Positions 1 through 6,225 of a stretch of 8,085 nt of DNA are shown here, one piece after another. The notes beneath the pieces were generated by a model. That model worked only from the letters and a program-made list of their open reading frames with translations, had not been told where the DNA came from and made no database searches. A program made the position numbers and the translations under genes. Each line of letters starts with the position of its first letter. Positions within the stretch are counted from its first letter, which is position 1. This DNA is from Hyphomicrobiales bacterium (GTDB taxonomy: Bacteria > Pseudomonadota > Alphaproteobacteria > Rhizobiales > Xanthobacteraceae): positions 1 to 8,085 of the forward strand of contig JACQDO010000085.1 of NCBI GenBank assembly GCA_016201085.1, in the 5' to 3' direction.

Positions 1-1654
1 ACGATCAGGATCGCGCGGTAGCTCTCGCGCAGGTTGATCTCGTTGATCGGCGTTGTCGGTTCGTTGCCGCCGACGATGAGCTGGAAGCTGAGAAATCCCG
101 GCAGCCCGAGATCGCGCAACAGCCGGCGCGGCTGCCGCATGTGCACCAGCCAGGTCTGGATCCAGCCCTTGAACCAGCGCGTGCGCTGGCGAAGCCAGGG
201 GCCGAACCGCGCCGGCGCCTCCTCATAGGTGGTCGAATCGATCACACCCGATCGATAGCCGAAGCGCGCCAGCCGCATGCCGAGATCGGCATCCTCGGTG
301 ACATTATAAGGATCCCAGCCGCCGACCTCGCGTAGCGTCGCGGTATGGAAATGATTGGATGAGCCGCCGAGCGGCAGCGGCAGTTGCAGGGCGGCCAGCC
401 CCGGCAGAAACACGTCGAACTGTCCGGCATATTCGGCCGTATAGAGACGCGTGAGCCAACTGTCGGCGGTGTTGTCGATGCAAAGCCGCGCCTGCACGCA
501 AACCAGATCGTCGCCGCCGGTGCGAAACGCCTGCAAGGCGCGGCGAAGCTGGTCCGGTTGCGGACGGTCCTCGGCATCGTAGATCACCGTGAATGTGCCG
601 CGCGCGAACGGCAGCGCGACGTTGAGCGCCTTCGGTTTGGTGCGCGGGCCGGCAGGCGGCACCGGGATCACGGCGATCGGAATGCGGCTGCCGCGGGCGG
701 CGATCGCCGCGCGCGTGTCGCGATCGTCGGCTTCCACCGCGAGAATGACGTCGAGTTTCTCGGCCGGATAGTCAAGCCGCTCGATGGCCGAGAGCAGTCC
801 GTCGACGCTGGCCGCTTCGCGATACAGCGCCGCGATGACGGTGTAGTTCGGCAGTTCGGCATCGGGCAGGCGGGGTGAGGGATCGCGCCTGTGCGCCCCG
901 ACAAAAACGCCGGTCAGCCGCAATCCGAGCCAGGCCAGGAAGACGGTCGCCAGCATTACCTCGAACACCAGCGCCGTCGTTGCCGGCGCCACGGCGGCGA
1001 TCGCAAGCGTCGACAGTCCGATCAGCGCGGTGCGAACGATGTAGCCGCGCCAGCGCGGCGGCGCGGCCGAGAGCATCGGCGTTGCTTGCTTGAGCCGTTC
1101 CGACGCGCTGGCGGCGAGCGCCGAGCCGGCATAGCGCAACACGAAACGATTGAGACGCTCGCTGCTGGTGAAGCGAAAACGCCGCGCCCGCGCCGGTGTG
1201 TCTTCGATCATGGCCATGATATTGCGCGCCGCGGTGCCGCGCGGCGCCACCACGAGATAAAGCTCGTCGTCGATGGCGAGCGGCAACAGGCCGGCGGCGG
1301 CGGCTTCGATCAGGCGCCGGTCGTCGATCGGACAGAGCGTGCGCGCGATGCCGTCGAGCGGCTCGAACGCCACGTCGAGCCGCGAAGCCAATGCGCGCAG
1401 ATAGGTTTCCTCGCTAAGCCGGCCGGCGGCGATCAGAACGCGGTCGGCGCCGACACCGAGTGCCGCCGCGCGTTGCTCGGCCGCCGCCAGCACGTCGGCG
1501 GCGAGCAGCGAACGGACGCAGTCGATTTCCGGGAAGCGCGCCGTATCGGCGGCGTCGGTTGGCAGCCATGCGTCGGTCGCGAGATTGCGTTCCGTCACGC
1601 GACCGACAGCCGCCGCGCGGGCAAGCGCCGCGCCGATACGCACGCCGTACTCCA
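1..1654 (-). CDS. Family 2 membrane glycosyltransferase with GspE/MshE-N-like domain (C-terminus outside window)
   Basis: A processive-type GT2 enzyme of the cellulose-synthase-like superfamily, probably polymerising or exporting a surface polysaccharide from a nucleotide sugar at the inner membrane; product and sugar cannot be read from sequence. 551 complete codons are visible. Residues about 45-190 resemble the N-terminal domain of type II secretion ATPases (GspE/MshE-N), with a core around LSEETYLRALASRLDV (80-95). Residues about 205-253 are hydrophobic and hold one or two membrane helices. The catalytic GT2 domain (about 270-510) shows the expected acidic and binding motifs: EADD (308-311), DAED (360-363), VTEDADLG (452-459) and QRTRW (490-494, the Q(Q/R)xRW signature). 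The ATG at 1654 follows GGGGA about 10 bases upstream; an in-frame GTG at 1673 is a weaker alternative. The order of domains recalls XagB-like proteins. After residue 531 the expected membrane region is replaced by polar sequence (see findings). It is divergent from the HIG1 gene. Confidence 0.88.
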
Positions 1655-1679
1655 TGCCGCTTGATCCCCGCACGCACGC

Positions 1680-1708
1680 GTTGTAGCGAATGCTAGTGCA
1701 GGTACAAC
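1680..1708. promoter_or_regulatory. Symmetrical divergent promoter or operator candidate
   Basis: An exact inverted repeat, GTTGTA (1680-1685) and TACAAC (1703-1708), is separated by 17 bases in the 152-bp gap between two divergent genes. On the plus strand it reads as TTGTAG, 16 bases, TACAAC. On the minus strand it reads as TTGTAC, 16 bases, TACAAC. Each direction therefore has a modest -35/-10 pair pointing at its own gene. The fit to the sigma-70 consensus is only partial (TACAAC matches TATAAT at four of six positions), so it could equally be the binding site of a dimeric regulator. Confidence 0.35.
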
Positions 1709-1806
1709 CTTGCCGCAACCGCTAATTGTATTGTGGCGTGCTGCCGGGACAGGCTTCCCCGGCCGCCGTTGGCCGGCCGCGGGCGTTGGTGCTAGAAGCC
1801 GCTGCC

Positions 1807-2001
1807 ATGTCGGACTTCCTGTCGCAATATCTTGTGCCGATCGCCATCGTGGCGGTGGCGATCGTGCTGCTGCTCGGCCTCGTCAATATGATGCGGGGCG
1901 GCTCGCCCGACCGCTCGCAAAGGCTCATGCGGCTGCGCGTGCTGCTGCAGTTCATCGCCATCGTGGTAATTATGGCGACGATCTGGGCAATGGGCCGCTG
2001 A
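1807..2001 (+). CDS. HIG1-domain small twin-helix membrane protein
   Basis: A 64-aa inner-membrane protein with two helices (about residues 8-27 and 47-62) joined by a positively charged loop. The loop and second helix start read RGGSPDRSQRLMRLRVLLQ (30-48), which matches the HIG1 (hypoxia-induced gene 1) pattern of a charged loop followed by R-x-R-V-x-x-Q at the head of helix 2. Mitochondrial relatives (Rcf1/HIGD1) associate with cytochrome oxidase and respiratory supercomplexes. A respiratory role here is inferred from the family. I start it at ATG 1807, preceded by a weak AGAAG (1794-1798). The reading frame is open further upstream to 1726, but that extension has none of the family sequence. 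It is transcribed away from the glycosyltransferase and 209 bases before the next gene. Confidence 0.78.
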   Translation: MSDFLSQYLVPIAIVAVAIVLLLGLVNMMRGGSPDRSQRLMRLRVLLQFIAIVVIMATIWAMGR

Positions 2002-2197
2002 CACGCGCGGGGCTTGAGCCTAATCGGCACGGTGAGCCGGCGATGTCGAATCAGCCCCGATTTTCCTATAAACGCCGTGTCCAAACGGGTGCGATTTGGG
2101 CGTAGCAACATGAGCATCGACACGGTAGTATATTAATGAGGTAGGGGTTCTTCCGATCTTCGAATTCCGCGGCTGATTCACAGACCATGCTTGCATT

Positions 2198-2203
2198 GAG
2201 GGG
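2198..2203 (+). promoter_or_regulatory. Ribosome binding site fixing the outer-membrane protein start
   Basis: GAGGGG lies 7 bases before the ATG at 2211. The longer in-frame ATG at 2187 lacks such a site and would add eight residues in front of an otherwise standard signal peptide, so 2211 is preferred. Confidence 0.7.
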
Positions 2204-2210
2204 CATAAAA

Positions 2211-3656
2211 ATGCGTGCGAAATTAGTTGGCACGTTGCTGCTTGCAACTTCTTTATGCTTCGGCGCCGCGCCGATCGCTTCCGCCGCCGACATGCCGGCC
2301 AAGGCGCCGGTCCTTAAGGCGCCGGCCACTGTCGCGACGAGTTGGACCGGCTTCTATGTCAATGGCGGTATTGGCTATGGCATGTGGGCCGCCGACACGA
2401 CGACGGTGAACCCGATAACGGGGGCGTGCCGTCTCTGCACGACGCAAGTTCAAGGCGGCAAAGGCTGGCTGGCCAAGATCGGCGTCGGTTACGACTATCA
2501 GTTCAGTCCCAAATTCGTCGCCGGGGTGTTCGGCGACTTCGATATTTCGAGCCTGAAAGGCACCATACAGGATCAGGACCCGTTCTTCGCCGGCGAGATC
2601 AAACAAACGTCGGCCTGGGCGCTCGGCGCTCGCGCGGGTTGGCTCGTCACTCCAGAGACATTGACGTACGTGAACGGCGGCTACGCCGGTGCGCGCTTCT
2701 CCGGTGCGAATCTCGTCTCCACGTTTGACGGCACAGGCTCTGGAAACTCGACACCGGCATTTACCGCCAACGGCTGGTTCATCGGCGGCGGCGCGGAATC
2801 GATGCTGGCGCCGAACTGGTACTGGCGCAATGAGTACCGGCTGGCGAATTACGGCAGCAAGACGCTCTCGGATACGGGCGCGCTAGGCACTGGATCCAGC
2901 ATCACCTTCAAGCCCACCGTTCAGACTGTGACGACACAACTGGTCTACAAATTCAACGGGGGCCTAGCGGCGCCGGTCTATCAAACGCCCGCGCCCGTCG
3001 CGACGAACTGGACCGGTTTCTACGTCAACGCCGGCTACGGTTATGGAATTTGGAACGCCGACACCACCATCCTCGATCCGGCCACGGGATTATGCATTCT
3101 GTGCGTGACGCAAGTGCAAGGCGGCAAGGGTTATCTGGGAGTCATCGGCGTCGGCTACGACCGGCAGTTTGCGCCCGCCTGGGTGTACGGTGTGTTCGCC
3201 GACTTCGACATTTCGAGTCTGAAAGGCACCATTCAAGACCAGGGCCCGTACTTGGCGGGTGACATCAAGCAAACGTCGGCCTGGGCGGTCGGCGCTCGCC
3301 TCGGCTGGTTGCCATCCGCGCAGACGATGACATACGCGAACGGCGGCTACACCCGCGCACGGTTCTCTGGCGCGACCATGGTGCCCGAGGTTGTCGGTTT
3401 CCCAACCGATGCCACGACGTCGGGATTCACCACCAGCGGCTGGTTCCTTGGCGGCGGCGTGGAAACGACGTTCGACTTCTTCGGTATGCTCGGCAAGGGC
3501 TGGTTCTGGCGCAACGAATACCGCTATGCGCGTTACGCCAGCCGCACCGTTGCGGAAACCAGTCCGACGTTTGGACCTATCAGCGACATCACCTTCAAGC
3601 CTACCGTGCAGACCGTGACGTCGCAGCTGGTGTTCAAATTCAACGGACCGCGCTGA
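2211..3656 (+). CDS. Tandem double-domain outer-membrane beta-barrel protein
   Basis: A 481-aa exported protein of the Omp25/RopB-like 'porin family' (OMP_b-brl type) common in Hyphomicrobiales. A signal peptide covers residues 1-25 (hydrophobic core LVGTLLLATSLCFG, likely cleavage after ASA). A Pro/Ala/Lys-rich stretch leads into two homologous barrel units: residues 41-249 and 263-478, joined by a short linker rich in Ala and Pro. Each begins with VAT-x-WTGFYVN and ends with TFKPTVQTVT followed by a terminal KFN strand. By hand, 91 of the first 126 aligned positions are identical without a gap. Alternating aromatic and polar strands and glycine-rich turns fit a barrel. Family members usually carry one such unit, so this is a whole-domain duplication. 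Each copy also has CxLC (C73/C76 and C295/C298), the only cysteines in the mature protein. Function is unknown beyond surface localisation. It seems monocistronic: its own ribosome site in front, a strong terminator behind. Confidence 0.88.
   Translation: MRAKLVGTLLLATSLCFGAAPIASAADMPAKAPVLKAPATVATSWTGFYVNGGIGYGMWAADTTTVNPITGACRLCTTQVQGGKGWLAKIGVGYDYQFSPKFVAGVFGDFDISSLKGTIQDQDPFFAGEIKQTSAWALGARAGWLVTPETLTYVNGGYAGARFSGANLVSTFDGTGSGNSTPAFTANGWFIGGGAESMLAPNWYWRNEYRLANYGSKTLSDTGALGTGSSITFKPTVQTVTTQLVYKFNGGLAAPVYQTPAPVATNWTGFYVNAGYGYGIWNADTTILDPATGLCILCVTQVQGGKGYLGVIGVGYDRQFAPAWVYGVFADFDISSLKGTIQDQGPYLAGDIKQTSAWAVGARLGWLPSAQTMTYANGGYTRARFSGATMVPEVVGFPTDATTSGFTTSGWFLGGGVETTFDFFGMLGKGWFWRNEYRYARYASRTVAETSPTFGPISDITFKPTVQTVTSQLVFKFNGPR
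2331..2957 (+). repeat. First copy of intragenic barrel-domain repeat
   Basis: This codes for residues 41-249 of the outer-membrane protein. It aligns with 2997-3644; landmark blocks shared at the protein level are SSLKGTIQDQ, IKQTSAWA, ARFSGA and TFKPTVQTVT. Many third-base differences separate the copies at the DNA level, so the duplication is not a very recent one. Confidence 0.9.
2997..3644 (+). repeat. Second copy of intragenic barrel-domain repeat
   Basis: This codes for residues 263-478. It has the same order of motifs as the first copy, with a slightly longer loop region before the final strands (around TTFDFFGMLGKGWFWRNEYR). The offset between the two copies is 222 residues. Confidence 0.9.
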
Positions 3657-3686
3657 CATTCGATTTCAGAGTTAAATGCGGAAAAG

Positions 3687-3719
3687 CCCCGGGTGGATAC
3701 CCGGGGTTTTTATTTTTTT
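3687..3719 (+). terminator. Intrinsic terminator of the outer-membrane protein gene
   Basis: A perfect 8-bp stem, CCCCGGGT (3687-3694) and ACCCGGGG (3699-3706), with a GGAT loop, runs straight into a T-rich tract of 13 bases interrupted by one A. It begins 30 bases after the stop codon. On the opposite strand the stem is followed by only a short T run, so it may stop the convergent small gene less efficiently. Confidence 0.92.
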
Positions 3720-3755
3720 CACAGGAGTACGGAAGGATCGCGGCGCGGCCGGCGA

Positions 3756-3971
3756 TCACTTCATCGGCACGGCGCGCATATACTCCACCTTCGGCGCCTT
3801 CTTCATTTTGTGCTTCTTGACGACCTTTTTCATCGTCTTCTTTTTGGTGGCGGCCGAGTAGTCGACGGAGACAGCCTGGGACGACCGCATGCCTGCGCCG
3901 CAGGCTTGCGCCGGAGCGGTGACGGGCAGCAGCAACAGCGCGGCGGCACCGGTTGCGATCAGAAAGCGCAT
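3756..3971 (-). CDS. Small exported lysine-rich protein, unknown function
   Basis: I do not recognise this 71-aa protein. Residues 1-23 form a clean signal peptide (MRF, hydrophobic core LIATGAAALLLLPV, cleavage site AQA), so the mature chain would start at Cys24, the only cysteine. The position -3 residue is Ala rather than Leu, so it is a poor lipobox and plain secretion is likelier than lipoprotein processing. The mature part has a short Ser/Ala-rich stretch, then a very basic tract at residues 43-61 with 11 lysines of 19, and ends VEYMRAVPMK. I choose ATG 3971 because six G's at 3980-3985 lie 8 bases upstream; the in-frame GTG at 3978-3980 overlaps that site. It converges on the outer-membrane protein gene and diverges from the adenosyltransferase gene. 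A basic periplasmic peptide could bind an acidic polymer or the envelope, but this is speculation. Confidence 0.65.
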   Translation of the reverse strand: MRFLIATGAAALLLLPVTAPAQACGAGMRSSQAVSVDYSAATKKKTMKKVVKKHKMKKAPKVEYMRAVPMK

Positions 3972-4054
3972 GACGATCACCCCCCATTCTTTGTGACAAA
4001 AACCCGGATAGAATAAGAGTCTACCCCGAATCCGAAGGGTTAGGCGAGGTCCCC

Positions 4055-4627
4055 ATGGTCGTCCTCAACCGCATTTACACCCGTACCGGCGACGACGGCA
4101 CGACGTCGCTCGGTTCCGGCGCACGGCGCAAGAAATACGATTTGCGCGTGGCGGCCTATGGCACGGTCGACGAGGTCAATGCCGTGATCGGCCTGGTGCG
4201 CCTGCACACCGCCGGCGATACGGCGCTCGACGCCGCGCTCGGCCGCGTGCAGAATGACCTGTTCGATGTCGAAGCCGATCTTTGCCTGGCGGAAAAAGGC
4301 CCCGGCGGCGCCCGGCTGACCGTGACCGACGCGCAGGTGGAATGGCTGGAGGGGGAGATCGACCGACTCAATGCCGGGCTGGAACCGCTGAAGTCGTTCA
4401 TCCTGCCCGGCGGCAGCCCGGCCTCGGCCTATCTGCATCTGGCCCGCACGGTCTGCCGGCGCGCCGAGCGCATCATGGTCGAACTCAAGGACAAGGCCGG
4501 CGAGGGGGTTTCCGAACCGTCGCTCAAATACGTCAACCGGCTGTCGGATTATCTGTTCGTCGCCGGCCGCCATGCCAACGACAAAGGCGCCGGCGATATC
4601 CTTTGGGCGCCCGGGCAAAACCGCTAA
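4055..4627 (+). CDS. pduO: PduO-type ATP:cob(I)alamin adenosyltransferase
   Basis: A 190-aa cytosolic enzyme that transfers the adenosyl group of ATP to cob(I)alamin, making adenosylcobalamin. The full length and all family landmarks are present: the ATP-binding N-terminus TRTGDDGTTSLGSG (9-22), YGTVDEVNA (35-43), FILPGG (115-120), the ARTVCRRAER helix (130-139) and YVNRLSDYLFV (159-169). This is the PduO/MMAB fold, distinct from CobA/BtuR and EutT types. In this setting the cofactor would serve acyl-CoA mutases such as methylmalonyl-CoA mutase rather than a propanediol microcompartment, since no Pdu shell genes are present; that link is inferred. ATG 4055 is preceded by GGCGAGG (4043-4049). 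The rhomboid gene follows after 32 bases on the same strand, so the two probably share a transcript. Databases may label it cobO or cob(I)yrinic acid a,c-diamide adenosyltransferase. Confidence 0.93.
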   Translation: MVVLNRIYTRTGDDGTTSLGSGARRKKYDLRVAAYGTVDEVNAVIGLVRLHTAGDTALDAALGRVQNDLFDVEADLCLAEKGPGGARLTVTDAQVEWLEGEIDRLNAGLEPLKSFILPGGSPASAYLHLARTVCRRAERIMVELKDKAGEGVSEPSLKYVNRLSDYLFVAGRHANDKGAGDILWAPGQNR

Positions 4628-4659
4628 ACTGTCGCTGCGACGGGACTGGGGGGAACGTC

Positions 4660-5367
4660 ATGGTGATGCCGCTGTGGGACGACAGTCCCTTGAAGCTGCC
4701 GAAATGGCCGGTGGTTACCTGGGGCCTGATCGTTCTCAACGTGGCGGTGTTCATCGTTGAATCGGTGGCGCCGCACTATGAGTACGTGGCCATGGCTTTC
4801 GCCATGACGCCCGGCAACATCACCGGCACGCCGATCTCGCCGCCGCTCGTCCCGCCCTATCTGACGCTCGTCACCTCGCAGTTCCTGCACGCCGATATAT
4901 TCCATCTGCTCGGCAACATGGTCTTCCTCGCGATATTCGGCGACGACGTGGAAGAAGCCATGGGCTCGCTGCGCTTTATCGTCTTTTACCTCGCCTGCGG
5001 GATCTTGGCGGCGCTGGCCTTCATCGCGAGCTCGCCGCATTCGATACAGCCGCTGGTGGGCGCCTCGGGTGCCATCGCCGGGGTGCTGGCGGCCTATCTG
5101 ATGTTCCGCCCATGCCAGAAGGTATTGGTCTTTATCCCCTATTTCATTGTCTGGTTCGTGTTGCGGCCGGTGGCGCGGCTGGATGCTTATTGGGTTCTGG
5201 GCGGCTGGGCGGTCATCCAGCTTTGGCACGTTTCGGTGCAATCCCACGACGGGGTCGCTTATATGGCCCATATCGGGGGATTTATCGCCGGCGCGATCCT
5301 GTTTCTCCTGCTGCGGTATCGCACGGTGCGGTTGTTCGAATGCATCAGGGCCGAAGCGGCGCCTTGA
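4660..5367 (+). CDS. Rhomboid family intramembrane serine protease
   Basis: A 235-aa polytopic inner-membrane protease that cuts transmembrane helices of substrate proteins. The catalytic serine is in GASG (Ser136) at the start of the fourth helix, and the partner histidine in AHIGG (His204) in the sixth. The oxyanion region HADIFHLLGN (77-86) supplies His82 and Asn86. About six helices are visible (roughly 17-36, 80-100, 107-127, 134-150, 154-172 and 201-222), the bacterial core arrangement without a large extra domain. The N-terminus MPLWDDSP is typical of alphaproteobacterial members. ATG 4660 follows GGGGGGAA; ATG 4666 is a possible alternative. It lies 32 bases after the adenosyltransferase gene and 107 bases before etfB. 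The physiological substrate is unknown; neighbours do not reveal it. Confidence 0.92.
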   Translation: MVMPLWDDSPLKLPKWPVVTWGLIVLNVAVFIVESVAPHYEYVAMAFAMTPGNITGTPISPPLVPPYLTLVTSQFLHADIFHLLGNMVFLAIFGDDVEEAMGSLRFIVFYLACGILAALAFIASSPHSIQPLVGASGAIAGVLAAYLMFRPCQKVLVFIPYFIVWFVLRPVARLDAYWVLGGWAVIQLWHVSVQSHDGVAYMAHIGGFIAGAILFLLLRYRTVRLFECIRAEAAP

Positions 5368-5405
5368 CTTCGCTCAAAGCCGCAGCGTGCGTCGCAGCAT
5401 AAACG

Positions 5406-5434
5406 TTGACATGCCAATGCTGCGGCCATTAGCT
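5406..5434 (+). promoter_or_regulatory. Candidate promoter for etfBA
   Basis: A consensus TTGACA (5406-5411) lies in the 107-bp gap before etfB. A 17-base spacer leads to TTAGCT (5429-5434), a weak -10. The excellent -35 and the position about 40 bases before the start codon support a separate promoter for the ETF genes. No terminator separates rhomboid and etfB, so read-through is also possible. Confidence 0.4.
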
Positions 5435-5474
5435 TCCGGCCGCTCTCCGCAATGCCCTTCCGTGATGGGGGAAT

Positions 5475-6224
5475 ATGAAAATTTTAGTGCCCGTGAAACG
5501 GGTGGTCGATTTCAACGTCAAGATCCGCGTCAAACCGGATGGCTCCGGCGTCGAGCTCGCCAACATCAAGATGTCGATGAATCCATTCGACGAGATCGCC
5601 GTCGAAGAGGCGATCCGTCTCAAGGAAGCCGGCAAGGCGACCGAGATCGTGGCGGTTTCGATCGGGCCGCAACAGGCCTCCGAAACCATCCGCACCGCGC
5701 TCGCCATGGGCGCCGACCGCGGCATCCTGGTGAAAGCCGAAGGCACGATCGAGCCGCTGGCGGTGGCGAAAATTCTCAAAGCCGTGGTCGACGCGGAAAA
5801 GCCCGGCCTGGTCATTCTCGGCAAGCAGGCGATCGATGACGACAGCAGCCAGACCGGCCAGATGCTGGCGGCGCTGCTCGGCTGGGCGCAGGGCACCTTC
5901 GCCTCCAAGCTGACCATCGAAGGCGACAGCATCACCGTCATCCGCGAAGTGGACGGCGGCTTGCAGACCGTGAAGCTGAAGATGCCGGCCATCGTCAGCA
6001 CCGATCTGCGCCTGAACGAGCCGCGCTATGCTTCGCTGCCCAACATCATGAAGGCGAAGAAGAAGCCGATCGACGACAAGACGCCGGAGGCTTACGGCGT
6101 CGACATCAAGCCGCGGCTGCAAGTACTGAAAACCACCGAACCGCCGGGGCGCAAATCGGGCGTCAAGGTCGGCTCGGTCGCCGAACTGGTCGGTAAGCTC
6201 AAGGACGAGGCGGGGATTCTGTAA
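5475..6224 (+). CDS. etfB: Electron transfer flavoprotein beta subunit
   Basis: A 249-aa soluble subunit that pairs with EtfA; the dimer carries one FAD and, in this subunit, a structural AMP. It accepts electrons from acyl-CoA dehydrogenases and related enzymes. Visible landmarks are the N-terminal [12 protein letters not shown], the [16 protein letters not shown] stretch (36-51), the AMP/nucleotide-binding loop [12 protein letters not shown] (117-128), and the conserved [20 protein letters not shown] region near residue 180-200 that contains the recognition loop for partner dehydrogenases. Length is normal for the housekeeping ETF group, with no extra domain or Fe-S motif that would suggest a bifurcating or FixAB nitrogen-fixation type. 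ATG 5475 follows GGGGGA (5467-5472). etfA starts one base after the stop codon, so the two are translationally coupled. Confidence 0.96.
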   Translation: MKILVPVKRVVDFNVKIRVKPDGSGVELANIKMSMNPFDEIAVEEAIRLKEAGKATEIVAVSIGPQQASETIRTALAMGADRGILVKAEGTIEPLAVAKILKAVVDAEKPGLVILGKQAIDDDSSQTGQMLAALLGWAQGTFASKLTIEGDSITVIREVDGGLQTVKLKMPAIVSTDLRLNEPRYASLPNIMKAKKKPIDDKTPEAYGVDIKPRLQVLKTTEPPGRKSGVKVGSVAELVGKLKDEAGIL

Positions 6225-6225
6225 A

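Noticed and set aside
242..878. Long open frames on both strands inside the glycosyltransferase region, including a 164-aa plus-strand frame at 384-878.
   Set aside because: They are composition effects of GC-rich coding DNA. Their translations are Arg/Ala-rich with no domain, while the minus-strand frame carries all GT2 motifs.
891..1664. A 257-aa plus-strand open frame opposite the glycosyltransferase N-terminal half.
   Set aside because: The translation is dominated by Arg, Gly, Gln and His with no recognisable fold, and it is exactly antisense to a well-supported gene.
2149..2159. An 11-base match to the end of a common sequencing adapter (TCTTCCGATCT) in the gap before the outer-membrane protein gene.
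   Set aside because: Only 11 bases match, the bases before it do not continue the adapter, and the sequence on both sides looks like ordinary genome. Chance or a real genomic site is likelier, though a read-coverage check at this point would settle it.
2331..3644. The tandem repeats as a possible assembly duplication.
   Set aside because: The two copies differ at many positions, both silent and amino-acid changing, and in loop length, so a duplicated-read artefact is excluded.
3991..4014. A possible promoter before the adenosyltransferase gene, TTGTGA with TAGAAT.
   Set aside because: The spacing between the two boxes is only 12 bases, too short for a sigma-70 promoter. TAGAAT alone may still be a -10, but there is no convincing partner.
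4282..4659. A long frame running from inside the adenosyltransferase gene into the rhomboid gene (start 4282).
   Set aside because: The upstream part is an out-of-frame reading of the adenosyltransferase. The rhomboid sequence proper begins at 4660 with a good ribosome site.
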